Below, piece after piece: positions 1-7,503 of a stretch of 64,000 bases of DNA; the stretch's first letter is position 1; every line of letters starts with the position of its first letter. The notes below the pieces were generated by a model that ran no database searches, was not told the origin of the DNA, and was given only the letters and a program-made list of their open reading frames with translations. The position numbers were made by a program, and so were the translations under genes. The DNA is taken from positions 248,001 through 312,000 of the forward strand of contig NZ_RCCP01000001.1 of assembly GCF_003664125.1 (NCBI RefSeq). Direction: 5' to 3'. Source of the stretch: Planococcus citreus. GTDB lineage: Bacteria > Bacillota > Bacilli > Bacillales_A > Planococcaceae.

Positions 1-922
1 AGTCTTTCACGTCTTGCGCTTCCAAACTGCGATTGAATGAATCCATCAAGTTGTTCACAGACGTCACGACATTCTCAATCATCGGACGCGCCAAATTAAA
101 TACGCCAGTAAGACCCGTGAGCCCTCCGCTAAATGCCGTTAAGACGCCAGGCTCCATATCCTTCACTAACTTACGGAACGTCTCCTGGAAGTCACGCAGT
201 GCGGAATGCGCCTCTAACTGTGGACCACTCATATCCTTGAAGATGCGATTCATTTCTGCAAGATGTTCATTCGCTTTTTCAATATCACCGGCTGCTTTTG
301 CATCAGCTATTTTCATTTCTAAATCGGTGATTTCACTCGCTTTGTCGAATACACCTTTGAGCGCTGGTATTGCAACTGCTGCAAATCCCGCCGCGCCAAT
401 TCCGGCTGCGCCGAATGAAGTCGCGAGTGCGAAGGTTGATCCGAGTATCGTGCCGAGCATCGGGCCGAGTTGACCGAGCAGGCCGACAGTCGATGCGATA
501 ACCGGCACCATAGCAGGACTCAGTAGCATTAAACCTCCACGACCCATTGAACCTGTAATTTCATCAAAGTTTCGCTGGAAGTTGGCGATGCTGCCCATCA
601 CGTTGCGGAAGTTATCAAATCTTGCACGAATTGGAATCACAATGCGCTTCTTGCCTAAGGCGAGCGCTTGAGCTTTAACTAGAGCTGCACCACGCATAAA
701 ACCTTGAATCGCTGCAGTAATGGTGACTTCGGTGTCGCCTTTTTGAATCTCTTTTTTCTTCGCGTCAATCGCTGCGACTTTGGCGAGAAAGTTCCGGATA
801 TTAGCCGAGATTTGCACATCAGCCCCACTGGCCGATTTACGAATTTGCGCATCCACTTGTTTGAGCTTTCGCTGAAAGTCGCGGATGTTTGCTCCTATAT
901 CGGCTTGAAAACGTTCGCTCAT
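1..922 (-). CDS. Phage tail tape measure protein, N-terminal part (runs off left edge)
   Basis: An open frame with no stop runs from the ATG at 922 to the window edge, giving about 307 residues. The first ~130 residues are basic and probably helical. They are followed by hydrophobic Gly/Ala-rich stretches (for example GAAGIGAAGFAAVAIPAL), as is usual in tape measure proteins, which set tail length and later act at the host membrane. The ATG overlaps the stop of the upstream frame as ATGA (919-922). The position directly after the tail chaperone genes supports the call. The C-terminal part and any lytic domain are outside the window. Confidence 0.85.
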   Translation of the reverse strand, partial: MSERFQADIGANIRDFQRKLKQVDAQIRKSASGADVQISANIRNFLAKVAAIDAKKKEIQKGDTEVTITAAIQGFMRGAALVKAQALALGKKRIVIPIRARFDNFRNVMGSIANFQRNFDEITGSMGRGGLMLLSPAMVPVIASTVGLLGQLGPMLGTILGSTFALATSFGAAGIGAAGFAAVAIPALKGVFDKASEITDLEMKIADAKAAGDIEKANEHLAEMNRIFKDMSGPQLEAHSALRDFQETFRKLVKDMEPGVLTAFSGGLTGLTGVFNLARPMIENVVTSVNNLMDSFNRSLEAQDVKD

Positions 923-1281
923 GTGACTTCTCCTTTCTCCTTCTGCCGTCCCCAATTTCTCATGGACTTTACGGCCTTGCGGTGTAATGTTGGATCAAAT
1001 GTTTTCTCTTTACCATTTTCATCCGAAAGCAATTGCTTCCGAACTTTGTCACCATCGTATAAATCCTTAAGACTGACTTTCTTTCGGCTATTCTGAGCTC
1101 TTGCTGTAAATAGAGCGTTGGCTGCATGCAATTCATACTTATCGACTTCACGCAACCTAGCACCCTTCACAAAGTTTTTGAATTCCCGAGGAGTCCAGGA
1201 AAAGATTAGATCGGCATCGTATACGCCAAGATATTGAGCCGCATCGATTAAGATTTGGTCGTAGTCTATGCCTCGATTTCT
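919..1281 (-). CDS. Tail assembly chaperone, frameshift extension (gpGT-like)
   Basis: This frame lies -1 relative to the chaperone gene at 1266-1718 and overlaps its last codons. It stays open through residues such as ILIDAAQYLGVYDADLIFSW and has no good start codon in its upstream part; the first GTG (1170) has no clear ribosome site. The layout (short chaperone, -1 extension, then tape measure) is the conserved G/GT arrangement of siphophages, so the product is probably made as a fusion by ribosomal frameshifting near 1278-1289. The slip site is purine-rich (AAG AAA GAA) and not a textbook heptamer, so the mechanism is inferred. It ends as ATGA with the tape measure gene. Confidence 0.65.
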   Translation of the reverse strand, partial: RNRGIDYDQILIDAAQYLGVYDADLIFSWTPREFKNFVKGARLREVDKYELHAANALFTARAQNSRKKVSLKDLYDGDKVRKQLLSDENGKEKTFDPTLHRKAVKSMRNWGRQKEKGEVT

Positions 1282-1718
1282 TTCTTCGCTTCTTGCATGA
1301 AGAGATACGACTTCTTGTTCATCTCTCGCTCCTCGTCGTTCTTGCCAAAGTCTTTCATGAGCTCGATATTTTTCCAGTATTTCTGAACTTTTTTCTTGAA
1401 AAAAGACGATTCATCAATCGCCTCGTATGCTTCTTTGAAGGCAGCCTCTGTATCGCCGTCTTCTTCGAATCGTTCTTCGAGCGCTACTTCGATTTCAGCA
1501 ACTTTCGGCTTGTTTTTAGGATCATAGTCCAGTGCGCAATCCCAGAAAGCTACAAGTGCGTCATTGTCGAACTGCATCAAGCCGTTGAAGACTGTGTCGA
1601 AGCCGTTATCTGGATCAGCGTCATCTTTCTTTTTCGAATACTTTTTGTCAGCCAATTTGCTGAATCTAAAATTGCATTTACCTTCAAAGTCCGTTCCGTT
1701 CACTGTAAGAATTGCCAT
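1266..1718 (-). CDS. Tail assembly chaperone (gpG-like)
   Basis: A 150-residue acidic, helical protein that sits between the major tail protein and the tape measure gene, the usual position of the siphophage tail chaperone that coats the tape measure protein during tail assembly. The start is taken as the ATG at 1718 because AGGAGG lies just upstream; an in-frame ATG further upstream would overlap that ribosome site. The end of the gene overlaps a -1 frame that continues to 919. The function rests mainly on gene order; the sequence itself carries no motif I recognise. Confidence 0.7.
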   Translation of the reverse strand: MAILTVNGTDFEGKCNFRFSKLADKKYSKKKDDADPDNGFDTVFNGLMQFDNDALVAFWDCALDYDPKNKPKVAEIEVALEERFEEDGDTEAAFKEAYEAIDESSFFKKKVQKYWKNIELMKDFGKNDEEREMNKKSYLFMQEAKKEIEA

Positions 1719-1755
1719 ATTTCCTATTCCTCCTATGAAATTCAAAATTTGTGTA

Positions 1756-1786
1756 TAGAAAAAGAGGCAGGTTATCCCTGCCTCTT
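1756..1786 (-). terminator. Intrinsic terminator after major tail protein gene
   Basis: A perfect 10-bp stem (1762-1771 with 1777-1786) with a 5-nt loop is followed on the minus strand by a run of T. It begins 2 nt after the tail protein stop codon and probably tapers expression between the abundant tail protein and the chaperone genes. Confidence 0.8.
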
Positions 1787-1788
1787 GG

Positions 1789-2322
1789 TTATGTTGCTGG
1801 TGTTACTGGTGTTACTGGTGCTTCTTCGCCTGTAAATTCTCCCGTTGTTTGGCCAGGAGTTTCGAATCCGTATTGTGCGAACTCGATTACCTCTGGCGGG
1901 AGTGCTGGCAATGTGCCGCGCTGAGACTTCCCGAATACTTGAAGTGTGCCAGAGAGCTCAACAAATCCTTCTCCTGCAGCTTCTTCAATACTCTCAACCA
2001 ATGCATACGCAAAACGAGCATTGTGCTCTCCGTCTGCATTCAAAGGCAAGTCGACTTCCCATACCTTGATTTGTTTATGATCACGAATCGCATTGGCAAT
2101 AACGTTTTGTCCCGCATCACTTGTGTCTACATAGGCTGTGCAATCGGTTGACTCGGAATTATCGCCATACCCAAGAACGCGGCCTTGTTTTGTTTGTTCA
2201 TCAACCAATTCGTTTTCTGTGCTCCATGTGTGTTCAGTTGAATTGCCGAATACTACAGCGTCCTCGCCCAGTACCGCATCAACCGATTGAAACATCAGAA
2301 TTCGATCTTTTCCTCTTAGCAT
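1789..2322 (-). CDS. Major tail tube protein
   Basis: A 177-residue protein resembling the TP901-1/SPP1 type major tail protein: it has an N-terminal LMFQSVDAV segment, a central WEVDLP motif, and a Pro/Thr-rich C-terminal tail (VTPVTPAT) encoded by a short tandem DNA repeat. It polymerises to form the tail tube. Its place, downstream of the tail terminator gene and upstream of the chaperones, and its own terminator (highly expressed structural protein) fit this call. GGAGCG lies upstream of the ATG at 2322. The family call is by pattern, not search. Confidence 0.75.
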   Translation of the reverse strand: MLRGKDRILMFQSVDAVLGEDAVVFGNSTEHTWSTENELVDEQTKQGRVLGYGDNSESTDCTAYVDTSDAGQNVIANAIRDHKQIKVWEVDLPLNADGEHNARFAYALVESIEEAAGEGFVELSGTLQVFGKSQRGTLPALPPEVIEFAQYGFETPGQTTGEFTGEEAPVTPVTPAT

Positions 2323-2337
2323 GAATGTTCACGCTCC

Positions 2338-2742
2338 TTATGTGTTTTTGATCGTAAATGTAAAGCTCGCCAGTCCATGCTTAATCCGCGGATCAATGTC
2401 ATCGATGACTTGAAGGGACGGATAACTCACCGAAACCAATTTAAAAGGGCCCTCGATTGAGAGCCCCTTGCCAATTGCTTGCATGATGGTATTCAGCATT
2501 TCCTGCGCTTCTTTCTTTCCGGAATACGTGGACCAAGCGTGAATAACCACCGAGACTTCTTCGTTGAACGTATTCTTTGTGGCGAGTGGATCTGTGGTCG
2601 GTGCGCCAATCGTGATATACGGATGCACCAGCCCATCCTCTACCGCGTCATGAACGCCAGTTGCAATCGCCATAACCGCAGCATCGTTGGATAGGCGTTG
2701 AAATATCGCCTTTTGTAACAGCCATAAGCTCGTTTGAATCAT
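2338..2742 (-). CDS. Tail terminator / tail completion protein (DUF3168-like)
   Basis: 134 residues beginning MIQTSLWLLQKAIFQRL, with a VHDAVEDGLVHPYITIG segment typical of DUF3168 (gp17-like) tail terminator proteins, which cap the tail tube at the head side. It overlaps the upstream gene by 4 nt (ATGA) and precedes the major tail protein gene, the standard slot in this phage type. Confidence 0.75.
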   Translation of the reverse strand: MIQTSLWLLQKAIFQRLSNDAAVMAIATGVHDAVEDGLVHPYITIGAPTTDPLATKNTFNEEVSVVIHAWSTYSGKKEAQEMLNTIMQAIGKGLSIEGPFKLVSVSYPSLQVIDDIDPRIKHGLASFTFTIKNT

Positions 2743-3173
2743 TTGCCTAACCTCCTCATTTCTCTGCGGAAATAACGCTCTCCGGCGTCAACAGCTGGAT
2801 TCCAATAGGGTTGTGCAGGCATACCGGAAGTCGTTACCCATTTCCCGAGCTTCGGACTGAAATAAGACCAGGGAATCTTCTTAGCACGACTGCCTCCGGG
2901 GCCTTCCGCATAAATGCCGGTACCATACTCCACGTAAATGGCGTATTCGGCCGTCACTCGGACAACCGCCTTTAACCCGCCATCAAAGATCTCCATCTCA
3001 ATAGAATCTCGCAAGTTGCTGCTATCGACCGGGGCGCGTGCTTTGGCTTCTGATTGGATGAGCTGAGCCGTTTCAACAACGATGCGCCGGACTTCTTCCA
3101 GAATCTGATCGCCAAACTCTGCAACGGCCGACTGCAATTTACGATTGCCAATCTTCACGCGCCCCCTACCCAT
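2739..3173 (-). CDS. HK97 gp10-like tail component
   Basis: 144 residues with the gp10 pattern: an N-terminal helix (AETAQLIQSEAKARAPVDS-like), the APVDSSNLRDSI motif, a VRVTAEYAIYVEYGTGIYAEG core and a C-terminal PAQPYWNPAVD motif. This family works at the head-to-tail joint or tail completion stage. It overlaps the upstream connector gene by 8 nt and the downstream gene by 4 nt, so the connector genes are translationally coupled. Confidence 0.8.
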   Translation of the reverse strand: MGRGRVKIGNRKLQSAVAEFGDQILEEVRRIVVETAQLIQSEAKARAPVDSSNLRDSIEMEIFDGGLKAVVRVTAEYAIYVEYGTGIYAEGPGGSRAKKIPWSYFSPKLGKWVTTSGMPAQPYWNPAVDAGERYFRREMRRLGK

Positions 3174-3501
3174 TCGGCACCAGCTTGAGCATGAGCTTCA
3201 TGATTTCTCTTTGGCCGCCTTGGTCCTGCGGCTTTGATACGAGCTCATATGTCTCGACGGTGCTGTCATAGCGATAGAGGCAGCGCATTTGCTCTTTTAC
3301 ATCCGTGCGATACGGATAGAACAGGTTGCGATCCAGCGTGTAATTCAGCTGCTGCGCTTGGAATAGCTCTTGGCTGGTCGGTGTATCAAGAAATCCATTG
3401 AAGTCTAGGACCGTTACCCAGTCTTCTTTGTAGCCACCACCGCCGTCTGGAACCTTGCCGAGAGTCTGAAACTCGATGTGATGCGGAAATTCCTCATGCA
3501 T
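3166..3501 (-). CDS. Head closure / head-tail adaptor protein (SPP1 gp16-like)
   Basis: 111 residues starting MHEEFPHHIEFQTLG, with a GGGGYKEDWVTVLDFNGFLD segment and a strand-rich remainder, matching the phage head-tail adaptor (head closure) type. Such proteins plug the portal vertex after DNA packaging. The order connector, closure, gp10, tail terminator agrees with this. It overlaps both neighbours by 8 nt. Confidence 0.75.
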   Translation of the reverse strand: MHEEFPHHIEFQTLGKVPDGGGGYKEDWVTVLDFNGFLDTPTSQELFQAQQLNYTLDRNLFYPYRTDVKEQMRCLYRYDSTVETYELVSKPQDQGGQREIMKLMLKLVPNG

Positions 3502-3844
3502 CCCATTTCACCTTCCGATAGGGCGCCAAGTGACCTTTCAGTTCTTCCGGTACCGACGTATCGTAAGAATAGGAAACCGTCCCCATTGAACGGGATTTCA
3601 GCCCCGTCTTCATGGTGTTCCGTTCGATTGCCTTGGCCAGATAAATTTTCACGCCGCCCGGGATTCGCAACTTGCCTTCTGCCGTATAGCTGAATTGATT
3701 ATTCGTGTGCGCCATTACTGATTCCAGGAACAAAGGCAGCATCGTTTTGATGTACGCATCTTTGCTAGTGTCGCTTTCGGGCATCTGCATGATCGCTTTG
3801 ATTTCATTTACATCTTCTTGCTCGGGAATGAATTCGACTTCCAT
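3494..3844 (-). CDS. Head-tail connector protein (gp6/SPP1 gp15-like)
   Basis: 116 residues, with an N-terminal helical region and a conserved-looking LFLESVMAHTNNQF segment followed by IPGGVKIYLAKAIERN, the pattern of the gp6-like DNA-packaging adaptor that binds under the portal. The gene lies directly after the capsid block. Assignment rests on gene order and overall pattern. Confidence 0.7.
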   Translation of the reverse strand: MEVEFIPEQEDVNEIKAIMQMPESDTSKDAYIKTMLPLFLESVMAHTNNQFSYTAEGKLRIPGGVKIYLAKAIERNTMKTGLKSRSMGTVSYSYDTSVPEELKGHLAPYRKVKWDA

Positions 3845-3853
3845 TCAGTCCAC

Positions 3854-4240
3854 CTACTCTCCGAGGATTGCTTTTACGTAGTCCTCTTTAACCGCGTCAG
3901 ATTTGTACTCTACGCCTTTTGCGTCCAGGTAAACCTTCAGGTCATCGTTCTTCACTTTCTTAAGCTCTGCTTCAGTGAACGTTGAATAATCAGCTGCTTC
4001 TTCTGCTGCCACCGTTTCTTTCGTTTCCACTTGAGCTTCTTCTGCCTTTGGCTCTACAGGTGTACGTGTGCGATCTGCACCTTTTGAATATTTTGCCACG
4101 TTGTCGTCCTCCTTCGATTCAATGTCTGCCACGCGGGTTTTCCCTTTTAGGATTTCCACGTTTTGCGTATTGTCTTTCATTTCCGTGTTCTTTGTTTTCG
4201 CTTGTTCACGGCGCATACGTTGAAATGTTGTTGCTCCCAC
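3854..4240 (-). CDS. Hypothetical structural protein with C-terminal HeH/LEM-like helix-extension-helix
   Basis: 128 residues. The N-terminal ~80 are charged and low in complexity (Lys/Glu/Thr); the last ~45 (from DYSTFTEAELKKVKNDDLKV) look like the small HeH/LEM-type fold often seen as a separate gene between capsid and connectors in Gram-positive siphophages. The GTG start at 4240 is chosen because GGAGG lies 7 nt upstream. The role is unknown; a head-completion or accessory role is an inference from position. Confidence 0.65.
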   Translation of the reverse strand: MGATTFQRMRREQAKTKNTEMKDNTQNVEILKGKTRVADIESKEDDNVAKYSKGADRTRTPVEPKAEEAQVETKETVAAEEAADYSTFTEAELKKVKNDDLKVYLDAKGVEYKSDAVKEDYVKAILGE

Positions 4241-4264
4241 TCTTCCTGCCTCCTCTCACGAATA

Positions 4265-4290
4265 TAAAAAAGAGAGGCGAATCGCCCCTC
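4265..4290 (-). terminator. Intrinsic terminator after major capsid gene
   Basis: A GC-rich 9-bp stem (4272-4280 with 4282-4290) is followed on the minus strand by TTTTTTAT. It sits 7 nt after the capsid stop and would enrich capsid transcripts over the downstream connectors. Confidence 0.8.
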
Positions 4291-4297
4291 CAAATCA

Positions 4298-5257
4298 TCA
4301 ACCGTTCGTAATCATTTTCACGATTCGGATTTGTTTTCGATCGTATACGCGATTCCAGTTTGAGCCAGTCGCCAATTCAGCATTGCTTGGTGATTTACCT
4401 GCAACTTGTGCTGAAGTGAATGCAATGCCACGTGGGTGCAAGATGAAGTGTTTGCGGTTGATCAGGATGTCATCCCCGGCCAATTTATCGCGGTCTGTTT
4501 CTGTTTGAACATCAGATGGTGTGCCGTCAGCATATCCAAGAGCGCCTGGACCGAAAAGGTAAGATGTGTACTGACCGCCAGAGACCGGAACACCATCGTC
4601 TACGATTACACGCTTGCCATCGAATGTAGCAAACTCTGTATTTGTAGCCGGATCCACTTTGTATTCCAACAAACGCAAGATTTTCAAGTTAGAATAAACG
4701 CGAGAGTGAACGACGATAGCCGTTAGGCCACCCTGGGCATCACCAAGAAGCTGAGAGCCTTCGATGATAGTCTTGCCATCAGCCTTCGCTTCAGTGTTTG
4801 TGCCGCCTTCTGTGAAGTCGATTTGGTTATTTGCCATAGAAGCAGATGAGAACACACCTCCTAAAGTCGCGATTGTTGCTGCTTGCATACGGCGTGTCCA
4901 GTAATCAGCTGCACGGTTACCGATTGCTGCCATTGGATCAGAGCCTGCAAGGTCTCCCGCCAAGTCGTTTGCCGCCCATGCTTTACCACGGAGCAATTTA
5001 ACAGCCACATCTTGACCAGCGTCAATTTTATCCGGCGTCAATGCGACGGTATCGGACAGAACTTCGTCGTCCCCGTCAAGATCATTCCAAAACGGCATAT
5101 TCAGGGTACGTCCGCCTCCGCTTGCTAATACCTGCAATTCGTCGTTTGTTGCGATAATACCGGACTGATAAAGAGCCGAGAGCTCCATGGTGCGATTGAC
5201 TACATATGGATTGAATACTTCAGGGACGATAACGTCCGAAATAAGTGTTTTTGCCAT
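4298..5257 (-). CDS. Major capsid protein
   Basis: 319 residues beginning MAKTLISDVIVPEVFNPYV, with the segments ALYQSGIIATNDEL, LNMPFWNDLDGDDEV and a C-terminal RKQIRIVKMITNG. This is the pattern of an HK97-fold coat protein of Bacillales siphophages that has no N-terminal protease domain and is paired with a separate scaffold gene, present here just upstream. It forms the head shell. The following terminator fits a highly expressed gene. Confidence 0.85.
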   Translation of the reverse strand: MAKTLISDVIVPEVFNPYVVNRTMELSALYQSGIIATNDELQVLASGGGRTLNMPFWNDLDGDDEVLSDTVALTPDKIDAGQDVAVKLLRGKAWAANDLAGDLAGSDPMAAIGNRAADYWTRRMQAATIATLGGVFSSASMANNQIDFTEGGTNTEAKADGKTIIEGSQLLGDAQGGLTAIVVHSRVYSNLKILRLLEYKVDPATNTEFATFDGKRVIVDDGVPVSGGQYTSYLFGPGALGYADGTPSDVQTETDRDKLAGDDILINRKHFILHPRGIAFTSAQVAGKSPSNAELATGSNWNRVYDRKQIRIVKMITNG

Positions 5258-5273
5258 TGATTAATCTTCCTCC

Positions 5274-5897
5274 TTAGGCTTGCGCCTGTAATTTTTGTGC
5301 AAGTGTCGGATCTTCCCGCATCAGGCGACCTTGCTCAGTGAGATTGAATGAATCTTTCTTCCACGGGTTTTTCTGGCCGGATGGGACTTCACTGCCTGGC
5401 GGAACGTGCGGATTGCGGCCCTTGAGTCCTGCTGGCGTCTCTTCTTCGGCAAATAAATAAGCGTCACTCTCTTTGAGTGCGCTCAGTTGATCGTCGAGAC
5501 CGAGAAGCTTTTCTCCATCCAGTTTGATTTGTTCAGCGTCCAAGAGCGCTTTGACAGCTCGTGGATTCTTCGCCTTTGCTCCATGCAGCGCTTCGTTTAA
5601 CTTAGCGTCGAGTGCTTGCTGCTGAAGTTTGGTTTGATATTCTGTGGCTTGAGTAGCGTTTTCGTCTTTCAAGCGATTGATTTCAGCGGTTAGATCAGCG
5701 CTGTCCTTCGCCGTCTTGCTCAGGTCGTCCAGTTGCTTGTCGCGGTCCTTCAATTGGCCCTCTAAGTCCTTCACTTCTGCGATTTTGTCATTCAATCGAG
5801 AGCGTGGCACTTTCTCTTTATCGGATTCTTCAATTGCTGTTAGAACCTCATCAACAGTGGATTCGCCTTTCGCGAGCTTTTCGAGTAATTCTTTCAT
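5274..5897 (-). CDS. Phage scaffolding protein (gp20-like minor structural protein)
   Basis: 207 residues; residues ~40-130 form a long charged coiled coil (DLEGQLKDRDKQLDDL and following), followed by a C-terminal region with FNLTEQGRLMREDP. This is the GP20/scaffold pattern, located immediately before the capsid gene. Scaffolds guide shell assembly and leave before maturation. The ATG at 5897 is preferred because AGGAGG lies 7 nt upstream; a longer reading from 5963 has no ribosome site. Confidence 0.8.
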   Translation of the reverse strand: MKELLEKLAKGESTVDEVLTAIEESDKEKVPRSRLNDKIAEVKDLEGQLKDRDKQLDDLSKTAKDSADLTAEINRLKDENATQATEYQTKLQQQALDAKLNEALHGAKAKNPRAVKALLDAEQIKLDGEKLLGLDDQLSALKESDAYLFAEEETPAGLKGRNPHVPPGSEVPSGQKNPWKKDSFNLTEQGRLMREDPTLAQKLQAQA

Positions 5898-6082
5898 AAT
5901 AGCCTCCTGTACGTTTTTAACGTGATCGACACGATAGGATTGAGTTCTGCCTTTTAACGCCATTCAGCAGGGCGAGGGTTGCTATTTAAGCGATAGCTCG
6001 CAGATGATGGATCACCAAACCTTTCTCGAATTTGACTTAGGGTCAAGCACAATCCATCACCCCTTTCAAAGCTGCTGATGCA

Positions 6083-6280
6083 TTAAGATGGCTGATAGCC
6101 TCTCATGGCTTTCTGAGCTCGGTTCATCATTTCCAAGTCAGGAGCAATTGCTTGAGCAACGACTTTCCCATCAATCTCAATTACGCGATTCTCCCGCCCC
6201 TGCCGTTTCAATTCCTTGAGAATATCCTTCAGCGTGCCGTCAATCGATTTGAGATACTTCACTTCTTCTGTCACTGGCAT
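6083..6280 (-). CDS. Small hypothetical phage protein (65 aa)
   Basis: Not recognised. The sequence is charged and helical in its first half (LKSIDGTLKDILKELKRQ) with a short VIEIDGKVVA strand motif. The ATG at 6280 has AAGGAG 10 nt upstream; a GTG at 6289 overlapping the previous stop as GTGA is an alternative. It lies between the minor head protein and the scaffold, a variable slot in these phages. The 185 bp downstream of it, before the scaffold start, hold no convincing gene. Confidence 0.6.
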   Translation of the reverse strand: MPVTEEVKYLKSIDGTLKDILKELKRQGRENRVIEIDGKVVAQAIAPDLEMMNRAQKAMRGYQPS

Positions 6281-6285
6281 GGCTT

Positions 6286-6462
6286 TCACTCTCCTTCTAC
6301 AAATTCAATGCCGTTGTCATGCAAAATGACGTTCATCTTCCTTACATCCATCTCTTGGCCGTCCGGGAACAACAACGTTTCCCAAACTCCTTTGCGATGC
6401 CGAACCGCGACACCCCAAGGAAACTCGACTGTTTCCCAAGCCATTAATGAAACAGGTTCCAC
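6286..6462 (-). CDS. Small hypothetical phage protein (58 aa)
   Basis: A 58-codon frame starting with GTG at 6462, with GGGGAG about 10 nt upstream, and ending next to or overlapping the next small gene. The product is not recognised; it has Trp-rich strand-like segments (MAWETVEFPWGVAV, VWETLLFPDG) that suggest a small beta fold. It is supported by the ribosome site, tight spacing and lack of other coding in the interval. Confidence 0.6.
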   Translation of the reverse strand: MEPVSLMAWETVEFPWGVAVRHRKGVWETLLFPDGQEMDVRKMNVILHDNGIEFVEGE

Positions 6463-6477
6463 GAGAAATCACTCCCC

Positions 6478-7503
6478 TCACGCCGCAAACTCCTTATACC
6501 ATTCCTCATACGTCACAAACGGAATGACCGTGCTCGGCGGCTGCAGCTCTTTCGTCGTCTTCTTGACGGCTTGCTTATACGTCATGCTCTCGTCAGCCAT
6601 ATACTGCTCAATGCGGTCTGCGAGCTTCTGCTGATACTGGTCGTCCATGTAATCACGACCCCGACGATATTCCGGCAGCTTCCCGTTGATTTTGTAAATC
6701 ACAACACACCGGCAATTGATGGAGAGCGATGCCGCATCGATGCCGACCCATAAGCGAGGAGCGAGCGTGTAATTCGATTTGTAATGAAAGACGCCGTTCT
6801 TGTCTGCATCCTGGCCATCGAGTTTCCGGTGGGATTTCCGCACCCGGGTATCGAGTGATGACGTCCACACCTTGGTCGCTTTGCTGTACGCTGATGCTTC
6901 TTCGAATACTTTCTCTCCAGCAATGCTCCGGGCGCGTCCTGCCTCTGTCCTGGCGACTGTACGTGCTTTGTTGCTTGAGAAGCCGAGGACTCGCTTTAAT
7001 CGCTTCGCCATAACCCAATAGCTTTCGCCGGCTTGAATGCCCTGAGCGAGCTCGATATTGATTTTCCGCACCGTCTCGTTTCGATGTTGCTGCAAGATCT
7101 TTGGCAAGGTGAGCTCAGCAATCGGATTTAGCAACACTTCCTTGACCGTTGCCGGTGAGGGTAAGCTGAATCCTTGCGCGGCTGGTGGCTGCACCTGTGA
7201 AATCAAATAAGCTGAGAGCAAATACTTCTCCAGGTACTGCGTCTCCTGAAGGGCTCGCATATCCTTCACAATCTGCCGATAGTCATCCGTTAGCATCTGT
7301 GTGATCCGTGCCATTTCCTTGTCGAATCGGTTGTACTTCACCATTTCAGTCGATGTGAGCTTGCCATCCTTCTCGTATTTCTCAAACATACGGGATAGTT
7401 GGTCCAGGATGGTCTTAAGGCGCCGGTTAAAGACGCGCTCTAAATCATCCTCAGCTTCCATCAGCTTCTTATCGAGTAGATCCTCGATGTCGAATTGGTT
7501 CAT
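6478..7503 (-). CDS. Phage minor head protein (SPP1 gp7 / Mu F family)
   Basis: 341 residues. The N-terminal two thirds are helical; the C-terminal part has the family core, with ARTVARTEAGRARSIAG, a SSLDTRVRKSHRKLDGQ motif and a Cys-containing INCRC motif. SPP1 gp7-type proteins bind the portal and help DNA exit from the virion. The gene overlaps the portal gene by 4 nt (ATGA), the usual coupling. Confidence 0.85.
   Translation of the reverse strand: MNQFDIEDLLDKKLMEAEDDLERVFNRRLKTILDQLSRMFEKYEKDGKLTSTEMVKYNRFDKEMARITQMLTDDYRQIVKDMRALQETQYLEKYLLSAYLISQVQPPAAQGFSLPSPATVKEVLLNPIAELTLPKILQQHRNETVRKINIELAQGIQAGESYWVMAKRLKRVLGFSSNKARTVARTEAGRARSIAGEKVFEEASAYSKATKVWTSSLDTRVRKSHRKLDGQDADKNGVFHYKSNYTLAPRLWVGIDAASLSINCRCVVIYKINGKLPEYRRGRDYMDDQYQQKLADRIEQYMADESMTYKQAVKKTTKELQPPSTVIPFVTYEEWYKEFAA

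Noticed and set aside
5898-6082. A 5' extension of the scaffold gene to 5963 and a 32-codon frame further upstream (starting near TTG, ending ...NSNPRPAEWR)
   Set aside because: The extension has no ribosome site while the ATG at 5897 has AGGAGG. The short frame has a weak start and no recognisable features, so neither was listed.
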